Below are positions 1 to 8,809 of a DNA stretch of 64,000 nt, piece by piece. A program made the position numbers and the translations under genes. Numbering within the stretch: the first letter of the stretch is position 1; each line of letters starts with the position of its first letter. The notes beneath the pieces were generated by a model that did no database searches, was not told the origin of the DNA, and saw only the letters and a list, made by a program, of their open reading frames with translations. Source of the DNA: an uncultured Victivallales bacterium (GTDB lineage Bacteria > Verrucomicrobiota > Lentisphaeria > Victivallales > UBA1829); assembly GCA_934644965.1 (NCBI GenBank), contig CAKUDG010000010.1, forward strand, positions 1 through 64,000, written 5' to 3'.

Positions 1-330
1 CAGGTTTCGCTTCCTTCTTCGCCGGAGCCGCAGCCTTCTTCGCAACTGCAGGTTTCGCTTCCTTCTTCGCCGGAGCCGCAGCCTTCTTCGCAACTGCAGG
101 TTTCGCTTCCTTCTTCGCCGGAGCCACAACTTTCTTCGCAACAGTCTTCGCTTCCTTCTTCGCTGGAGCCGCAGCCTTCTTCGCAACAGTCTTCGCTTCC
201 TTCTTCGCTGGAGCCGCAGCCTTCTTCGCAACTGCAGGTTTCGCTTCCTTCTTCGCCGGAGCCGCAGCCTTCTTTGCAACAGTCTTCGCTTCCTTCTTCG
301 CTGGAGCCGCAGCCTTCTTTGCGGGAACGG
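1..330. repeat. In-frame tandem repeat, 48/45-bp units
   Basis: About seven head-to-tail units built on GCTTCCTTCTTCGCCGGAGC, in lengths of 48 and 45 bp that keep the reading frame of the histone-like gene. Units differ mainly by a 3-bp deletion and few substitutions. This is a coding minisatellite, not a CRISPR, because there are no unique spacers. Confidence 0.85.
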
Positions 331-436
331 CCTTCACTTCCGCCTTTTTGACAGAAGCTGAACTTTTCTTTACCGGAGTTTTCTTTTCATCCGCAGCGGA
401 TACGACTTTTTTTGCGTTTTTTTTCACTGTTGCCAT
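1..436 (-). CDS. Histone H1-like Ala/Lys/Pro repeat protein (3' end outside window)
   Basis: The gene runs off the left edge; 145 codons are visible. After a short Lys-rich head (MATVKKNAKK) the protein consists of tandem units of 16 residues (KEAKPAVAKKAAAPAK) or 15 residues (TV in place of PAV). This composition matches the disordered cationic tails of bacterial histone H1-like and AlgP-type proteins, which bind and condense DNA; that role is inferred from composition only. The DNA repeats have 48- and 45-bp periods and are nearly identical, so copy number may vary between strains. ATG at 436 is chosen because GGAGGTG ends 7 nt upstream. It could instead be the Lys/Ala tail of a larger protein whose folded domain lies outside the window. 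Confidence 0.8.
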   Translation of the reverse strand, partial: MATVKKNAKKVVSAADEKKTPVKKSSASVKKAEVKAVPAKKAAAPAKKEAKTVAKKAAAPAKKEAKPAVAKKAAAPAKKEAKTVAKKAAAPAKKEAKTVAKKVVAPAKKEAKPAVAKKAAAPAKKEAKPAVAKKAAAPAKKEAKP

Positions 437-1148
437 TTGTAGACACCTCCGTTTTTATTTGGCGTTATTTGAAATTTCTATGCATTATACAAAAAATCAA
501 ATGATTTATATCAAAAAAAATAAAAAAAGAGCCGTTTTTTTACTTCGGGCACTCATTTCCCATGGGATTCCGCTTTTTTTTGATAAAAAACTAAAGAGTT
601 TCATAAGCAATAAATTATTCAAAAATCCTCAGGTAGAGGTTCCCAGGGGGCAGATTCGGGAAATTCGGGCATTTCTGGAGAAAAGCAGAAAGAGAGGGGG
701 GAAGAAGGGGATTAAATAAACAGTTTTTCTCTTTCGTTTTTTGTGGAAAGAACTCATTTCCTGTTTATTCTTTTCAGGAAGGATTTCCGTGGGATTGTCT
801 GATTTCGACTTTCACGGGGGAAGAAGAAAGAAAAGCTCGTCCGGATCTGGATTTCTCTGTTCAGGATTCAGTTTTCTTCAGCTATTTCCGATCATGGCGG
901 GAAGCCTCAAGCAAGATTTCCGCAGAGGGGGGCCTTTTTCCCCGGTTTCCCGGATGGATTCTTCTTTTCTATTCTATACCCGCCGTAAAGAGACACCGCT
1001 TTCCCCCTCACCTTCCCCCCCCTCTTTCCTTTCCCGGGTGGGGAGAAGGAGGATGGGAAGGAGGGAAAAATCACCCGCCCCCTCCGAAGGGGAGGGAGAA
1101 AGATCTATATGGAGGCATGGTGGAAACGGAGGAGGGGAAAAAGGTTGT
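437..1148. other. Intergenic region, no gene recognised
   Basis: The part next to the histone-like gene is AT-rich and holds its promoter. The rest is purine/pyrimidine-skewed, with a short C-rich/G-rich hairpin at 1079-1092 (CCCCT, loop CCGA, AGGGG) downstream of the GH2 gene. Open frames here are on the wrong strand of the neighbouring genes or lack ribosome-binding sites. Confidence 0.6.
484..514 (-). promoter_or_regulatory. Probable sigma70 promoter of the histone-like gene
   Basis: Read on the minus strand: TTGATA, 19-nt spacer, TATAAT (complement of 484-489), about 45 nt upstream of the ATG at 436. The -10 is perfect; the spacer is long. Confidence 0.5.
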
Positions 1149-3422
1149 TCAGTCTCCTTTCCGGGAAGGCAGATACGCATGAAACTCATATTTTCCCCCT
1201 GTTATCCTGACAAGCCAGGAAGCGATTCCGGCTTCCGTCTTTTCCATGCCTCCGATCAATTCGGCGTTTCCGAAAAACTCCAATGCGACAGGATGTTCTT
1301 CCGGCACAAGCGTTCCGGAGGCATCGCGAAGGATCGCATCGACGAAGACAAGATCGCCGGGGACGGGTTCCACGCCCTCCGTTCTGAGACGCGTCTCCAC
1401 ATGATGCACCCTCCCCGGTTTGCGGAGTTCTTTCTTCAGAAGCTCCTCTCCTCCGGAAAAGGCCCGCAGAGTCAGGACCTCCCCCTCCGCAATCGGTGCA
1501 ATGTTGAAAAAGGTGAAAGGCGGATGCTTCAGATGCGAGACATTCCCTCCATCAAAAGGATTTCCTCCGCTGAGGTCAAAGCCTTCCGGCAGAGCGGTTT
1601 CCCATCCGGGAGAGCCCTGAATGCCATAGGGCGTGTCCGGCCCCGAATCCGGCTTCTGGCGGCGTACGGCGTGCCCGTTCCGTGAAATCTCGATTTCCTC
1701 ACAATTGGAAAACACCACAAGTTTTTCCCCCGCCGGATCATAAACAGCATGAAGCATCGGGCCCTGAGAACGCTGACTCTGATAAAAGAAGTATTTGAGT
1801 TTCGGAAGACGGTAGAGATCCATCGATCCGGAACGTTCCATATCCTTGGAAAATCCTCTGTTGTAATCCAGGAACCCCCAGTCCGCGCCGCCCGCCATGC
1901 CGGGGACGGCGCTCAGGCGGTTGAGAGTCCACAGAAAATTCCAGGCCTGCACCAGCTGATCCCCCACAGACGCCCCGCGCCGCTGACGGGAAGTGCTTCG
2001 GTCTCCGCCGAAGACCCAGTCCCCGTATTCACGGAGGAAGAGAGCCTTGTGATCGGAATTGCGGCAGTGAGCACAGGGAAACAGCACATCCCATCCCTCG
2101 AAAAGCCCCCAGGTGTCGCCGGCTGAGAAGCAGAACGGACCGGGATATTCCTCATGCGCAATCCGGTGAAACTCGGCATTCACCCAGGTGGGAGGATAGG
2201 CCTCGTTCAAAGACAGCTCCCAGAGAATGACCGAAGGCCGGTTCCGCAGTGACCGGACCAGTTCCCGGCAGTCACGGAAGGCATTCTGAATGAAACTCCC
2301 GTTGGGATGATAGGCCTGCCAGCCGGGAATGGCGGGCATGACAAAGAGTCCGAGCCTGTCGCAGGCGTCAAGAAAGGCGGGATCCTGATTGTAATGGCAG
2401 AGGCGCACAAAGTTGAAGCCGCCGTCACGGATCAGACGGGCGTCTCGCCACTGCGCGTTCCGGGGAACGGCATTCCCTACAAAGGGATATTCCATATGAC
2501 GATTGGTGCCGTTCAGAAAAACTTTTTCCCCGTTCAGATAGAAACCGTCCTTCCGGAAGTCAATCGTCCGGATTCCGAAATGCTCCGAACGCAGATCCGT
2601 CACGCTCCCGTTGTGGCACACATGAAATTCCGCATGGTACAGTTTCGGGGATTCCGGACTCCAGAGTTCAGGATCGGAAATTTCCGCTTCAAAGCAAAAG
2701 CTGTGGTCGCAGTTCGGACGGATTTCAGGCTCCACGGCCTCCGCGGCAAACACACATTCCCCTTCCGGAGACAAAATCCGGCAGGAAAGAGTCACCTCAT
2801 GCCGTCCCCGGCTCTTATCCAGAAGTTCAAAACGCCGCGCAGGGGCGATTTCATGCATCACGTGACAGCTCAACGTCAGACGCGCCCGACCCGGCTCCAG
2901 GGATTCTGTCCGGATGAACACCCCTCCCCCCGCCGGAATCGACACCGCAAGTTCATCGCTGATATGCACTGGATCGTACACATGCAGTTTCGCATCCCGG
3001 TACAGTCCGCTGTGATAACAGAAGTCCAGATTGTTCGCTTCCTTGCCGGGAGGCATGTCGCACGAAGGGGCGTTATCCAGTTCCAGCTCCAGAAGATTCT
3101 CCTCCCCGTAGTTCAGATAGTCGGAAAGGGGAATGAAAAAACGCTGATACCCTCCGTAATGAGTAAACAGTTTTTTCCCGTTCAAAAAGACCTCGGCCGT
3201 CTGCATGGCGGCTCCGATCTCGAAATAAACAATCTTTTCCTTCCATTCCTCCGGAGCCTGAACGGGAAAACGGTAACAGGCTTTCCCCAGTTGCGGTTCA
3301 CCGATGATTTCAGGCTCGGTAAACACACTGTGGGGCAGCGTTACGGATTCCCATTCTTTCTCTTTTTTTCCCACATCACGGGAAAAAAGCCATCCCGAAC
3401 TACAAAGCAGAGTCTGTCTCAT
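1149..3422 (-). CDS. Glycoside hydrolase family 2 protein
   Basis: A 757-residue GH2 enzyme (beta-galactosidase/glucuronidase/mannosidase superfamily). A jelly-roll sugar-binding domain fills about residues 15-150, an immunoglobulin-like domain reaches about 285, and the TIM barrel begins near FYLNGEKVFLNGTNRH. Glu about 407 (WELSLNEAY) is the expected acid/base and Glu about 465 (LREYGDW) the expected nucleophile; a further beta-rich domain follows. No signal peptide is seen, so it probably acts in the cytoplasm on imported oligosaccharides. ATG at 3422 is preferred over an in-frame TTG at 3452 because AGGAA lies 7 nt upstream of it. No transporter or regulator sits beside it. The substrate cannot be read from sequence. 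Confidence 0.87.
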   Translation of the reverse strand: MRQTLLCSSGWLFSRDVGKKEKEWESVTLPHSVFTEPEIIGEPQLGKACYRFPVQAPEEWKEKIVYFEIGAAMQTAEVFLNGKKLFTHYGGYQRFFIPLSDYLNYGEENLLELELDNAPSCDMPPGKEANNLDFCYHSGLYRDAKLHVYDPVHISDELAVSIPAGGGVFIRTESLEPGRARLTLSCHVMHEIAPARRFELLDKSRGRHEVTLSCRILSPEGECVFAAEAVEPEIRPNCDHSFCFEAEISDPELWSPESPKLYHAEFHVCHNGSVTDLRSEHFGIRTIDFRKDGFYLNGEKVFLNGTNRHMEYPFVGNAVPRNAQWRDARLIRDGGFNFVRLCHYNQDPAFLDACDRLGLFVMPAIPGWQAYHPNGSFIQNAFRDCRELVRSLRNRPSVILWELSLNEAYPPTWVNAEFHRIAHEEYPGPFCFSAGDTWGLFEGWDVLFPCAHCRNSDHKALFLREYGDWVFGGDRSTSRQRRGASVGDQLVQAWNFLWTLNRLSAVPGMAGGADWGFLDYNRGFSKDMERSGSMDLYRLPKLKYFFYQSQRSQGPMLHAVYDPAGEKLVVFSNCEEIEISRNGHAVRRQKPDSGPDTPYGIQGSPGWETALPEGFDLSGGNPFDGGNVSHLKHPPFTFFNIAPIAEGEVLTLRAFSGGEELLKKELRKPGRVHHVETRLRTEGVEPVPGDLVFVDAILRDASGTLVPEEHPVALEFFGNAELIGGMEKTEAGIASWLVRITGGKYEFHAYLPSRKGD

Positions 3423-3865
3423 ACGTCGTTTCCTGATTTTTTCCTGAATCAATGCTTCTTACCTGCAAAAGCCTGCGGCTCCCCTCGCCGGCGCAGATCC
3501 GCAACGCCGGACGGAAAAAAGATTCCGGGCCCTTGAATCCCCGTTTCTTTCCCGGAAGAAAAACAGACTTTTGATTTCTAAAAATAAAAAAACAAAGACG
3601 CTCCCTCCCCCTCTCTGAAGACAATGCCTCATAAGATACTGCTCCGGCAATGAAAATCAATCCGGAAGGCTTCATCCGGATCCAATATCTCCCATCAGAA
3701 GGGCAATCTTTCCTCTGCTATCTGCTCCCCTTCGCAAATGAAAACAGGAAAAATCCAGACAAAAGAAAGCCGCAACCCGGAAGGAAATAAAGCGCTCTCA
3801 TTTGATTTTCATCCTGAACAGAATATAGTATGGCGCTTCTCCATCTCCCTCTTCCGGTCTCCCGG
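3423..3865. other. Intergenic region, nothing recognised
   Basis: About 440 bp between the GH2 start and tRNA-Leu. Short frames on the minus strand here lack ribosome-binding sites and have no family resemblance. It must carry the promoters of the divergent GH2 and tRNA genes, but no clear -35/-10 pair was found. Confidence 0.5.
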
Positions 3866-3949
3866 GCGCGGCTGGTGAAATGGCAGACACGAAGGACTTA
3901 GAATCCTTTGCCGCAAGGCTTGCGGGTTCGACTCCCGCGCCGCGCACCA
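3866..3949 (+). tRNA. tRNA-Leu (anticodon UAG)
   Basis: Class II tRNA of 84 nt including an encoded CCA. Acceptor arms GCGCGGC and GCCGCGC pair perfectly; D-loop region TGGTGAAATGG; anticodon stem AAGGA/TCCTT encloses loop CTTAGAA with anticodon TAG at 3899-3901; long variable arm; T-arm GCGGG TTCGACT CCCGC. It reads CUA and, by wobble, other CUN codons. Confidence 0.96.
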
Positions 3950-4077
3950 TTCTGTTCCTCAAAGAAAAAAGCAGGGCGCAGCCCCCGCCTTTTTTTCCTG
4001 TGTGTGGAGCATTGCCTCCCTGTATTGCTGTCCACAACAAGGGCTTCCGATTCTTCCTTTACTGCACAGGGGAAGCC

Positions 4078-4109
4078 GGCTGTCTTTTTCCCCCACGGGA
4101 AAGACAGCC
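4078..4109. terminator. Long inverted repeat downstream of topA
   Basis: GGCTGTCTTT plus CCC pairs with GGG plus AAAGACAGCC around a 4-nt loop, with a TT bulge, giving 13 bp. It lies about 55 bp past the topA stop and between convergent transcripts. No T-run follows on either strand, so it may be a 3'-end stabilising hairpin and not a classical terminator. Confidence 0.45.
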
Positions 4110-4163
4110 ATGGAAAGAAGCGGAAAAAAGAAAAGCCAGAAAACGCCGGAAAGAAGAAAAGAT

Positions 4164-7100
4164 TCAGAGAGAATACTTCACAGCCAGTTTTTCAAGCGCG
4201 GCAATCTGCTTCGGACTCAGGGTTTTGCCTTTTCCAAACTGTTCACGGATGGAGGCAACGAACGCCTTGTCGTCATAGGTCCTCGCCCCGCGCTTCTGCG
4301 GTTCAGCCCAGTCGGTCACCTTTTCAAAAGCGGCAAGCAAGGTTTTCGCTCTGTCTCCGCCGCCTCCGGAAGCGAGGTCGGAACGGGATGAGGATTCCAT
4401 TTCCTGAGAAGCCAGTCCCTTCCCAGACTGGAATCCGGGATCCGTTTCAACTGAAACAGAGGAGGAAACAGAGGAATTTCCCGCCGTACCGGAAGCAGTT
4501 GCGTCTCCCGCATCCGGAAAATATCTGCCGATCATTTTACGGAGCGCATTCATCTGCTTTTCGGTCAGCGTTCCGGAACGGTCGAACTGTTTTTTCAGAG
4601 ATTCAAAAAACTTCTGATCGTCGTAGACTCTTCCCCGCCGTGTTTCCGGCTCCGCCCAGCGGACATGTTCCATCTTCCGGAACAGAAGCGCAACCTCTGG
4701 AGCAACCGGGTGCTCCGCCGCAGCAACAACAGCAACGCCTCCGCTTTCTCCTCCAGAGGAGGAAGCGGCGGACTCCGCAGCGACACGGCCGCCGCCCGGA
4801 GAAAGCGCAGCAGCAGAAGCAGCAGAAGCAGCAGAAGAAGAGGAAGAATCTGAAGAAGAAGGAAACGGGGAAGGAGTGACGCCAAGCTTCTTCAAAAGCT
4901 CGTCGCAGGACGGAATTGCGGAACGGTATTTCAGAAGAAGTTTGCCCAGAGCCCCGAGCTGTTTTTCGGAAAGAAGTTTCCCGGAAGCAGACTGTTTTTT
5001 CAGAGATTCAAAGAATTTTCCATCGTCATACACTCTCCCCCGTCTTTTTTCCGGGGGATCCCAGACGACCCCCTCCAGAGCGGAGAGCACCGATGAAATC
5101 TCCTCCTGCGGCGGAGCAGATTCCTGCGCGGCTTCCAGACGGGCAAGACGTTCCTCCCGCGCACTCTCCCTTCCGGCGCGCAATTCCTCCGCACGATGCA
5201 AATCATCGGAAAAGCCGTTTGCCTCCGCAGTTTCCTCCAGGGAGGGAGAAAGCTCAGAGCGGTATTTCAATGCCAGGGAAAGGAGGGTGTTCCATTGCTT
5301 CTCACTCAGAGTGCCGTCCTTGTCATACTTGCTGCAGACGGAATCAAAAAATTTCTTCTCGTTGAAAAGACGTTTTCCCGGAATCTTTTCCGGCTTCTCC
5401 CAGGAGACGATCTCACGCATGAGATGAATCAGGGCGGAAGCTTTGCCCTTCTCAGGAGCGCCGGCGTTTTTCGCATCATTCAGCCAGCGGGAGAACTTGC
5501 TGTAAAAGTCCCGCATCATATCGGTCCAGACGACTTTCCCTTCCTCGACGCTGTCCAGCTGTTCTTCCATGGAGGCGGTGAACCCCACCTGGAAGAGAGC
5601 CGGAAGAGTCGCCACCAGATAATCATTGATCTGGAATCCCAGATCGGTGGGAATCAGTTTGCCTTTCTCGCGGGAAACATATTTGCGGGTCTGAATCGTG
5701 TTGACAATCGCCGCATAGGTGGACGGACGACCAATTCCATTGGTTTCCAGTTCCTTGATCAAGGTTGCTTCAGAAAATCTCGGAGGCGGTTCCGTATATT
5801 TCTGTTCGGAGTCCGTCTTCAGAAGGAAACAGCGGTCCTGAGGGCGGAGTCCGGCAAGGACTTCGGCATCGGGAGTATCATCCTCCTCTTCCTGAGGAGC
5901 GCCTTCCTCCTGGATGCTGTACGCCCGGAGAAATCCGGGAAAAAGGGTCACAGTGGCGGTCGAACGGAAAGTGTAAAGAGGAGGAGAAGAAAAAGAAGAA
6001 GAATCCGGGAGACCGGGCGCCCCTCCCTGAAGGTTCACCGTCGTCCTGGACTGGCGGACAGGGGTCATCTGACTGGCAAGAAAACGCTTCCAGATCAGAG
6101 TGTACAATTTCTTCTGCTGGGGGTCAAGCGCGGAAGAAAGTTTTTCCGGAGTCAGGGTCACATCCGTCGGACGGATCGCCTCATGAGCCCCCTGCGCATT
6201 GGCCTTGGAGCGGTAGACATTGGGTTTCTCCGGCACATAGTCCTGCCCGTATTCCTGCGCAATGAAGGAGCGAGCGGCACTGGCTGCTTCCGCCGCCACG
6301 GAAACGGAGTCCGTTCTCATATACGTGATCAGACCCAGAGACGCTCCGTTGACCTCCACACCCTCATAGAGCTGCTGGGCAATTCGCATCGTCTGACTCG
6401 CGGAAAATCCGAGAGACGAACTTGCCGCCTGCTGAAGAGTACTTGTAATGAAAGGAGGGGGGGAATTCTTCTTCCGGGGTTTGGTCTCAATGGAAGTGAT
6501 TTTCCAGTCCGTCACGCTCCGGAGGGAATTCAGAAGCGCATTCGCCTCCGTTTCATTGCCGATTTCCACATTATCCGAATTGATCCGGACGAGTCTGGCG
6601 GTAAAGGAGCGCTGTCCGCCCCGGTCTTTCTCCGCTTCAAACTGAGCGCGGAAATTCCAGTACTCGCGAGGGACAAAGGCCGAAATCTCACGCTCACGCT
6701 CGCAGACAAGGCGCAGCGCAACAGACTGCACACGCCCCGCACTCACCCCCCGTTTGATTCTGGACCAGAGCAGTGGACTCACCAGATATCCCACAATCCT
6801 GTCCAGGACCCGTCTTGCCTGCTGGGAATCCACCAGATCCATGTTGATCTGCCCGGGATCCCGGAAGGCGCGGCTGATGGCGGATTCCGTGATTTCATGG
6901 AAACTGACCCGGTGAAAGGAGGCATTTTTATTGGCACGCCGGAGCACTTCCTTCAAATGCCAGGCGATGGCCTCTCCTTCACGGTCGGGGTCGGAAGCCA
7001 GATAGATGTCCCCGACCTTTTTTGCGGCGGATTTGAGATCATTCAGATTTTTCGACCGGGTCCCCGTCTCTTCATACTGCGGGGCGAAACCATGTTCGAT

Positions 7101-7235
7101 ATCGACTCCGAAAGTTTTTTCCGGGAGATCCCGGACATGCCCCATCGAAGCCTTGATAATGTAATCCTTTCCGAGTATCCGCCCGATCGTTCTCGCTTTC
7201 GCCGGAGACTCCACAATCACCAGTTTGCTGTCCAT
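4164..7235 (-). CDS. topA: DNA topoisomerase I with four C-terminal helical repeats
   Basis: Type IA topoisomerase, 1023 residues, which relaxes negative supercoils. The TOPRIM domain shows VIVESPAKA (about 6-14) and the acidic SDPDREGEA (81-89); catalytic Tyr is about 305 in GLITYMRTDS. The C-terminus lacks the usual Cys4 zinc ribbons. Instead, from about residue 610 there are four roughly 48-residue repeats with consensus W-x-x-P-x-K-R-x-R-x-Y-D-D-x-x-F-F-x-S-L then LSEKQxxALxKLxxKY, separated by Ser/Ala/Glu-rich linkers. ATG at 7235 (MDSKLVIVES) matches the family start; the frame is open 46 codons further upstream, but that extension is not family-like. It is transcribed away from argD. 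No co-transcribed partner is evident. Confidence 0.93.
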   Translation of the reverse strand: MDSKLVIVESPAKARTIGRILGKDYIIKASMGHVRDLPEKTFGVDIEHGFAPQYEETGTRSKNLNDLKSAAKKVGDIYLASDPDREGEAIAWHLKEVLRRANKNASFHRVSFHEITESAISRAFRDPGQINMDLVDSQQARRVLDRIVGYLVSPLLWSRIKRGVSAGRVQSVALRLVCEREREISAFVPREYWNFRAQFEAEKDRGGQRSFTARLVRINSDNVEIGNETEANALLNSLRSVTDWKITSIETKPRKKNSPPPFITSTLQQAASSSLGFSASQTMRIAQQLYEGVEVNGASLGLITYMRTDSVSVAAEAASAARSFIAQEYGQDYVPEKPNVYRSKANAQGAHEAIRPTDVTLTPEKLSSALDPQQKKLYTLIWKRFLASQMTPVRQSRTTVNLQGGAPGLPDSSSFSSPPLYTFRSTATVTLFPGFLRAYSIQEEGAPQEEEDDTPDAEVLAGLRPQDRCFLLKTDSEQKYTEPPPRFSEATLIKELETNGIGRPSTYAAIVNTIQTRKYVSREKGKLIPTDLGFQINDYLVATLPALFQVGFTASMEEQLDSVEEGKVVWTDMMRDFYSKFSRWLNDAKNAGAPEKGKASALIHLMREIVSWEKPEKIPGKRLFNEKKFFDSVCSKYDKDGTLSEKQWNTLLSLALKYRSELSPSLEETAEANGFSDDLHRAEELRAGRESAREERLARLEAAQESAPPQEEISSVLSALEGVVWDPPEKRRGRVYDDGKFFESLKKQSASGKLLSEKQLGALGKLLLKYRSAIPSCDELLKKLGVTPSPFPSSSDSSSSSAASAASAAALSPGGGRVAAESAASSSGGESGGVAVVAAAEHPVAPEVALLFRKMEHVRWAEPETRRGRVYDDQKFFESLKKQFDRSGTLTEKQMNALRKMIGRYFPDAGDATASGTAGNSSVSSSVSVETDPGFQSGKGLASQEMESSSRSDLASGGGGDRAKTLLAAFEKVTDWAEPQKRGARTYDDKAFVASIREQFGKGKTLSPKQIAALEKLAVKYSL

Positions 7236-7439
7236 CAGAAAAAAACACCAGAGTTTATATTGATATTGACATGGAAGATTCCCGAAGATTTTCATTGCTC
7301 TTCCGGGGATACAATGCCACGCATTCCCGTGAAAATCAAGTCCCTTTCCCCCCCTTCTCCGCACTCCCATCACTCCTATTACTTACAGTAATAAGGCCTT
7401 TCAAAAAAAAAGAAAAAAAAGCAAAAAATTAAAACCAGG

Positions 7440-7467
7440 TTGAAAATCAGAAAAAACATGCTATAAT
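7440..7467 (+). promoter_or_regulatory. Sigma70 promoter of argDF
   Basis: TTGAAA at 7440-7445, 16-nt spacer, TATAAT at 7462-7467. The predicted transcript start near 7474 gives a leader of about 85 nt to the chosen argD start. Confidence 0.75.
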
Positions 7468-7559
7468 GGCGGTTTGCTTGATATTGCATGACTTTGAAAC
7501 AAAATCTGAAACGAAACCTGAAAACGGCGAAAAAAAACGCACGGAACGGATCCATTGAG

Positions 7560-8786
7560 ATGAAAACGGACAAGACGACAAAAACGGCGGAAATGTACCG
7601 GAATTATGTGATGTCAACCTATCCAGCTTCGGACATTCTGTTTGTCCGCGGAGCGGGGGCACGTCTGTGGGATGCGAAGGGGAGGAAGTATCTTGACTTC
7701 GCCTGCGGGATTTCCGTCTGCAATCTGGGGCACTGCCATCCGGACGTCACTCAGGCCATCTGCGAACAGGCGCAGAAACTGGTTCACGTCTCCAATCTCT
7801 ACATGAACGAAAACCAGCCGCGTCTTGCCAGGAAGCTCATTGAAAATGGTTTCGACGGAGTCTGCTTCTTCTGCAACAGCGGAGCGGAAGCCAATGAAGG
7901 ACTCATCAAACTGGCAAGGAAATGGGGATCCGCCCAGGGCAAGACCGAAATCATCGTCATGGAGGATTCCTTCCACGGCAGGACTCTCGCCACACTGGCC
8001 GCCACCGGCCGCGCCAAATACCGCAAGGGATTCCAGCCGGATATGCCCGGATTCAAATTCGTCCCCTACAACAATCTGGAAGCCGTGAAACAGGCCATCG
8101 ATGAAAAGACGGCCGCCGTTCTTCTCGAACCCGTTCAGGGGGAAGGCGGAATCATCCCCGCGGATCCGGAATATCTGAAGGGACTCAGAAAGCTCTGCGA
8201 TGAAAAAGACATCCTGATGCTTTTCGATGAAGTCCAGTGCGGCATGGGACGGACCGGATATCTCTTTGCCTGGCAGGGCTACGGCGTCGCTCCCGACGCC
8301 CTTTCCATGGCAAAAGCCATCGCCAACGGCATGCCGATGGGCGCAGTGGTCGCACAAAGGAAACTTGCTTCTGTCCTGACGCCGGGAACTCATGCAAGCA
8401 CCTTCGGAGGAACACCGCTGGTTTCCGCCGCCGCATGCGCCGTCATCGACACGATTCTGAAGGACAATCTCCTTGAAAACTGCCGCGAACAGGGAGCGTA
8501 TCTGATGGAAAAGCTCTCTCTACTCGCAAAGAAATATCCCTTCATTCAGGGAGTGCGCGGCCGCGGCCTGATGCTCGGCGTGGTTCTCGACTCCCCCGCA
8601 GGGGAACTGATCAGGATTCTCCGTTCCAAAGGGCTGATCGCCCTTTCCGCCGGAGAGAACGTGCTGCGTCTTCTTCCGCCTCTCACGGTCAGCAGGGAGG
8701 AATGCGACGAAGCGCTCAAAATCATCGCCCGGGGGCTCAAGGACTTGGACGCCGCCCGGAAACAGCAGGAAACGAAATCACTCTAA
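7560..8786 (+). CDS. argD: Acetylornithine aminotransferase
   Basis: Class III PLP aminotransferase of 408 residues that converts N-acetylglutamate semialdehyde and glutamate to N-acetylornithine and 2-oxoglutarate in arginine synthesis. Family marks: FACGISVCNLGHCHP (about 47-61), NSGAEANEG (106-114), LFDEVQCGMGRTG (221-233) and the PLP lysine about 252 in DALSMAKAIANG. The frame also opens at ATG 7488, but that is only about 14 nt past the predicted transcript start and has no ribosome-binding site; ATG 7560 gives the usual family length. argF follows after 23 nt, so the two form an arginine operon. Confidence 0.93.
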   Translation: MKTDKTTKTAEMYRNYVMSTYPASDILFVRGAGARLWDAKGRKYLDFACGISVCNLGHCHPDVTQAICEQAQKLVHVSNLYMNENQPRLARKLIENGFDGVCFFCNSGAEANEGLIKLARKWGSAQGKTEIIVMEDSFHGRTLATLAATGRAKYRKGFQPDMPGFKFVPYNNLEAVKQAIDEKTAAVLLEPVQGEGGIIPADPEYLKGLRKLCDEKDILMLFDEVQCGMGRTGYLFAWQGYGVAPDALSMAKAIANGMPMGAVVAQRKLASVLTPGTHASTFGGTPLVSAAACAVIDTILKDNLLENCREQGAYLMEKLSLLAKKYPFIQGVRGRGLMLGVVLDSPAGELIRILRSKGLIALSAGENVLRLLPPLTVSREECDEALKIIARGLKDLDAARKQQETKSL

Positions 8787-8809
8787 AAGTCGGATTGGAG
8801 ACGGGAAAT

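Noticed and set aside
1..330. CRISPR-like regular repeats
   Set aside because: Units are contiguous, keep a reading frame and have no unique spacers.
741..1685. 314-codon plus-strand frame
   Set aside because: Its second half is antisense to the GH2 gene and its first half is low-complexity intergenic DNA.
2307..3536. 409-codon plus-strand open frame
   Set aside because: Antisense to the GH2 gene, whose catalytic motifs are intact on the other strand.
5196..7391. 731-codon plus-strand open frame
   Set aside because: Antisense shadow of topA, without ribosome-binding site or recognisable domain.
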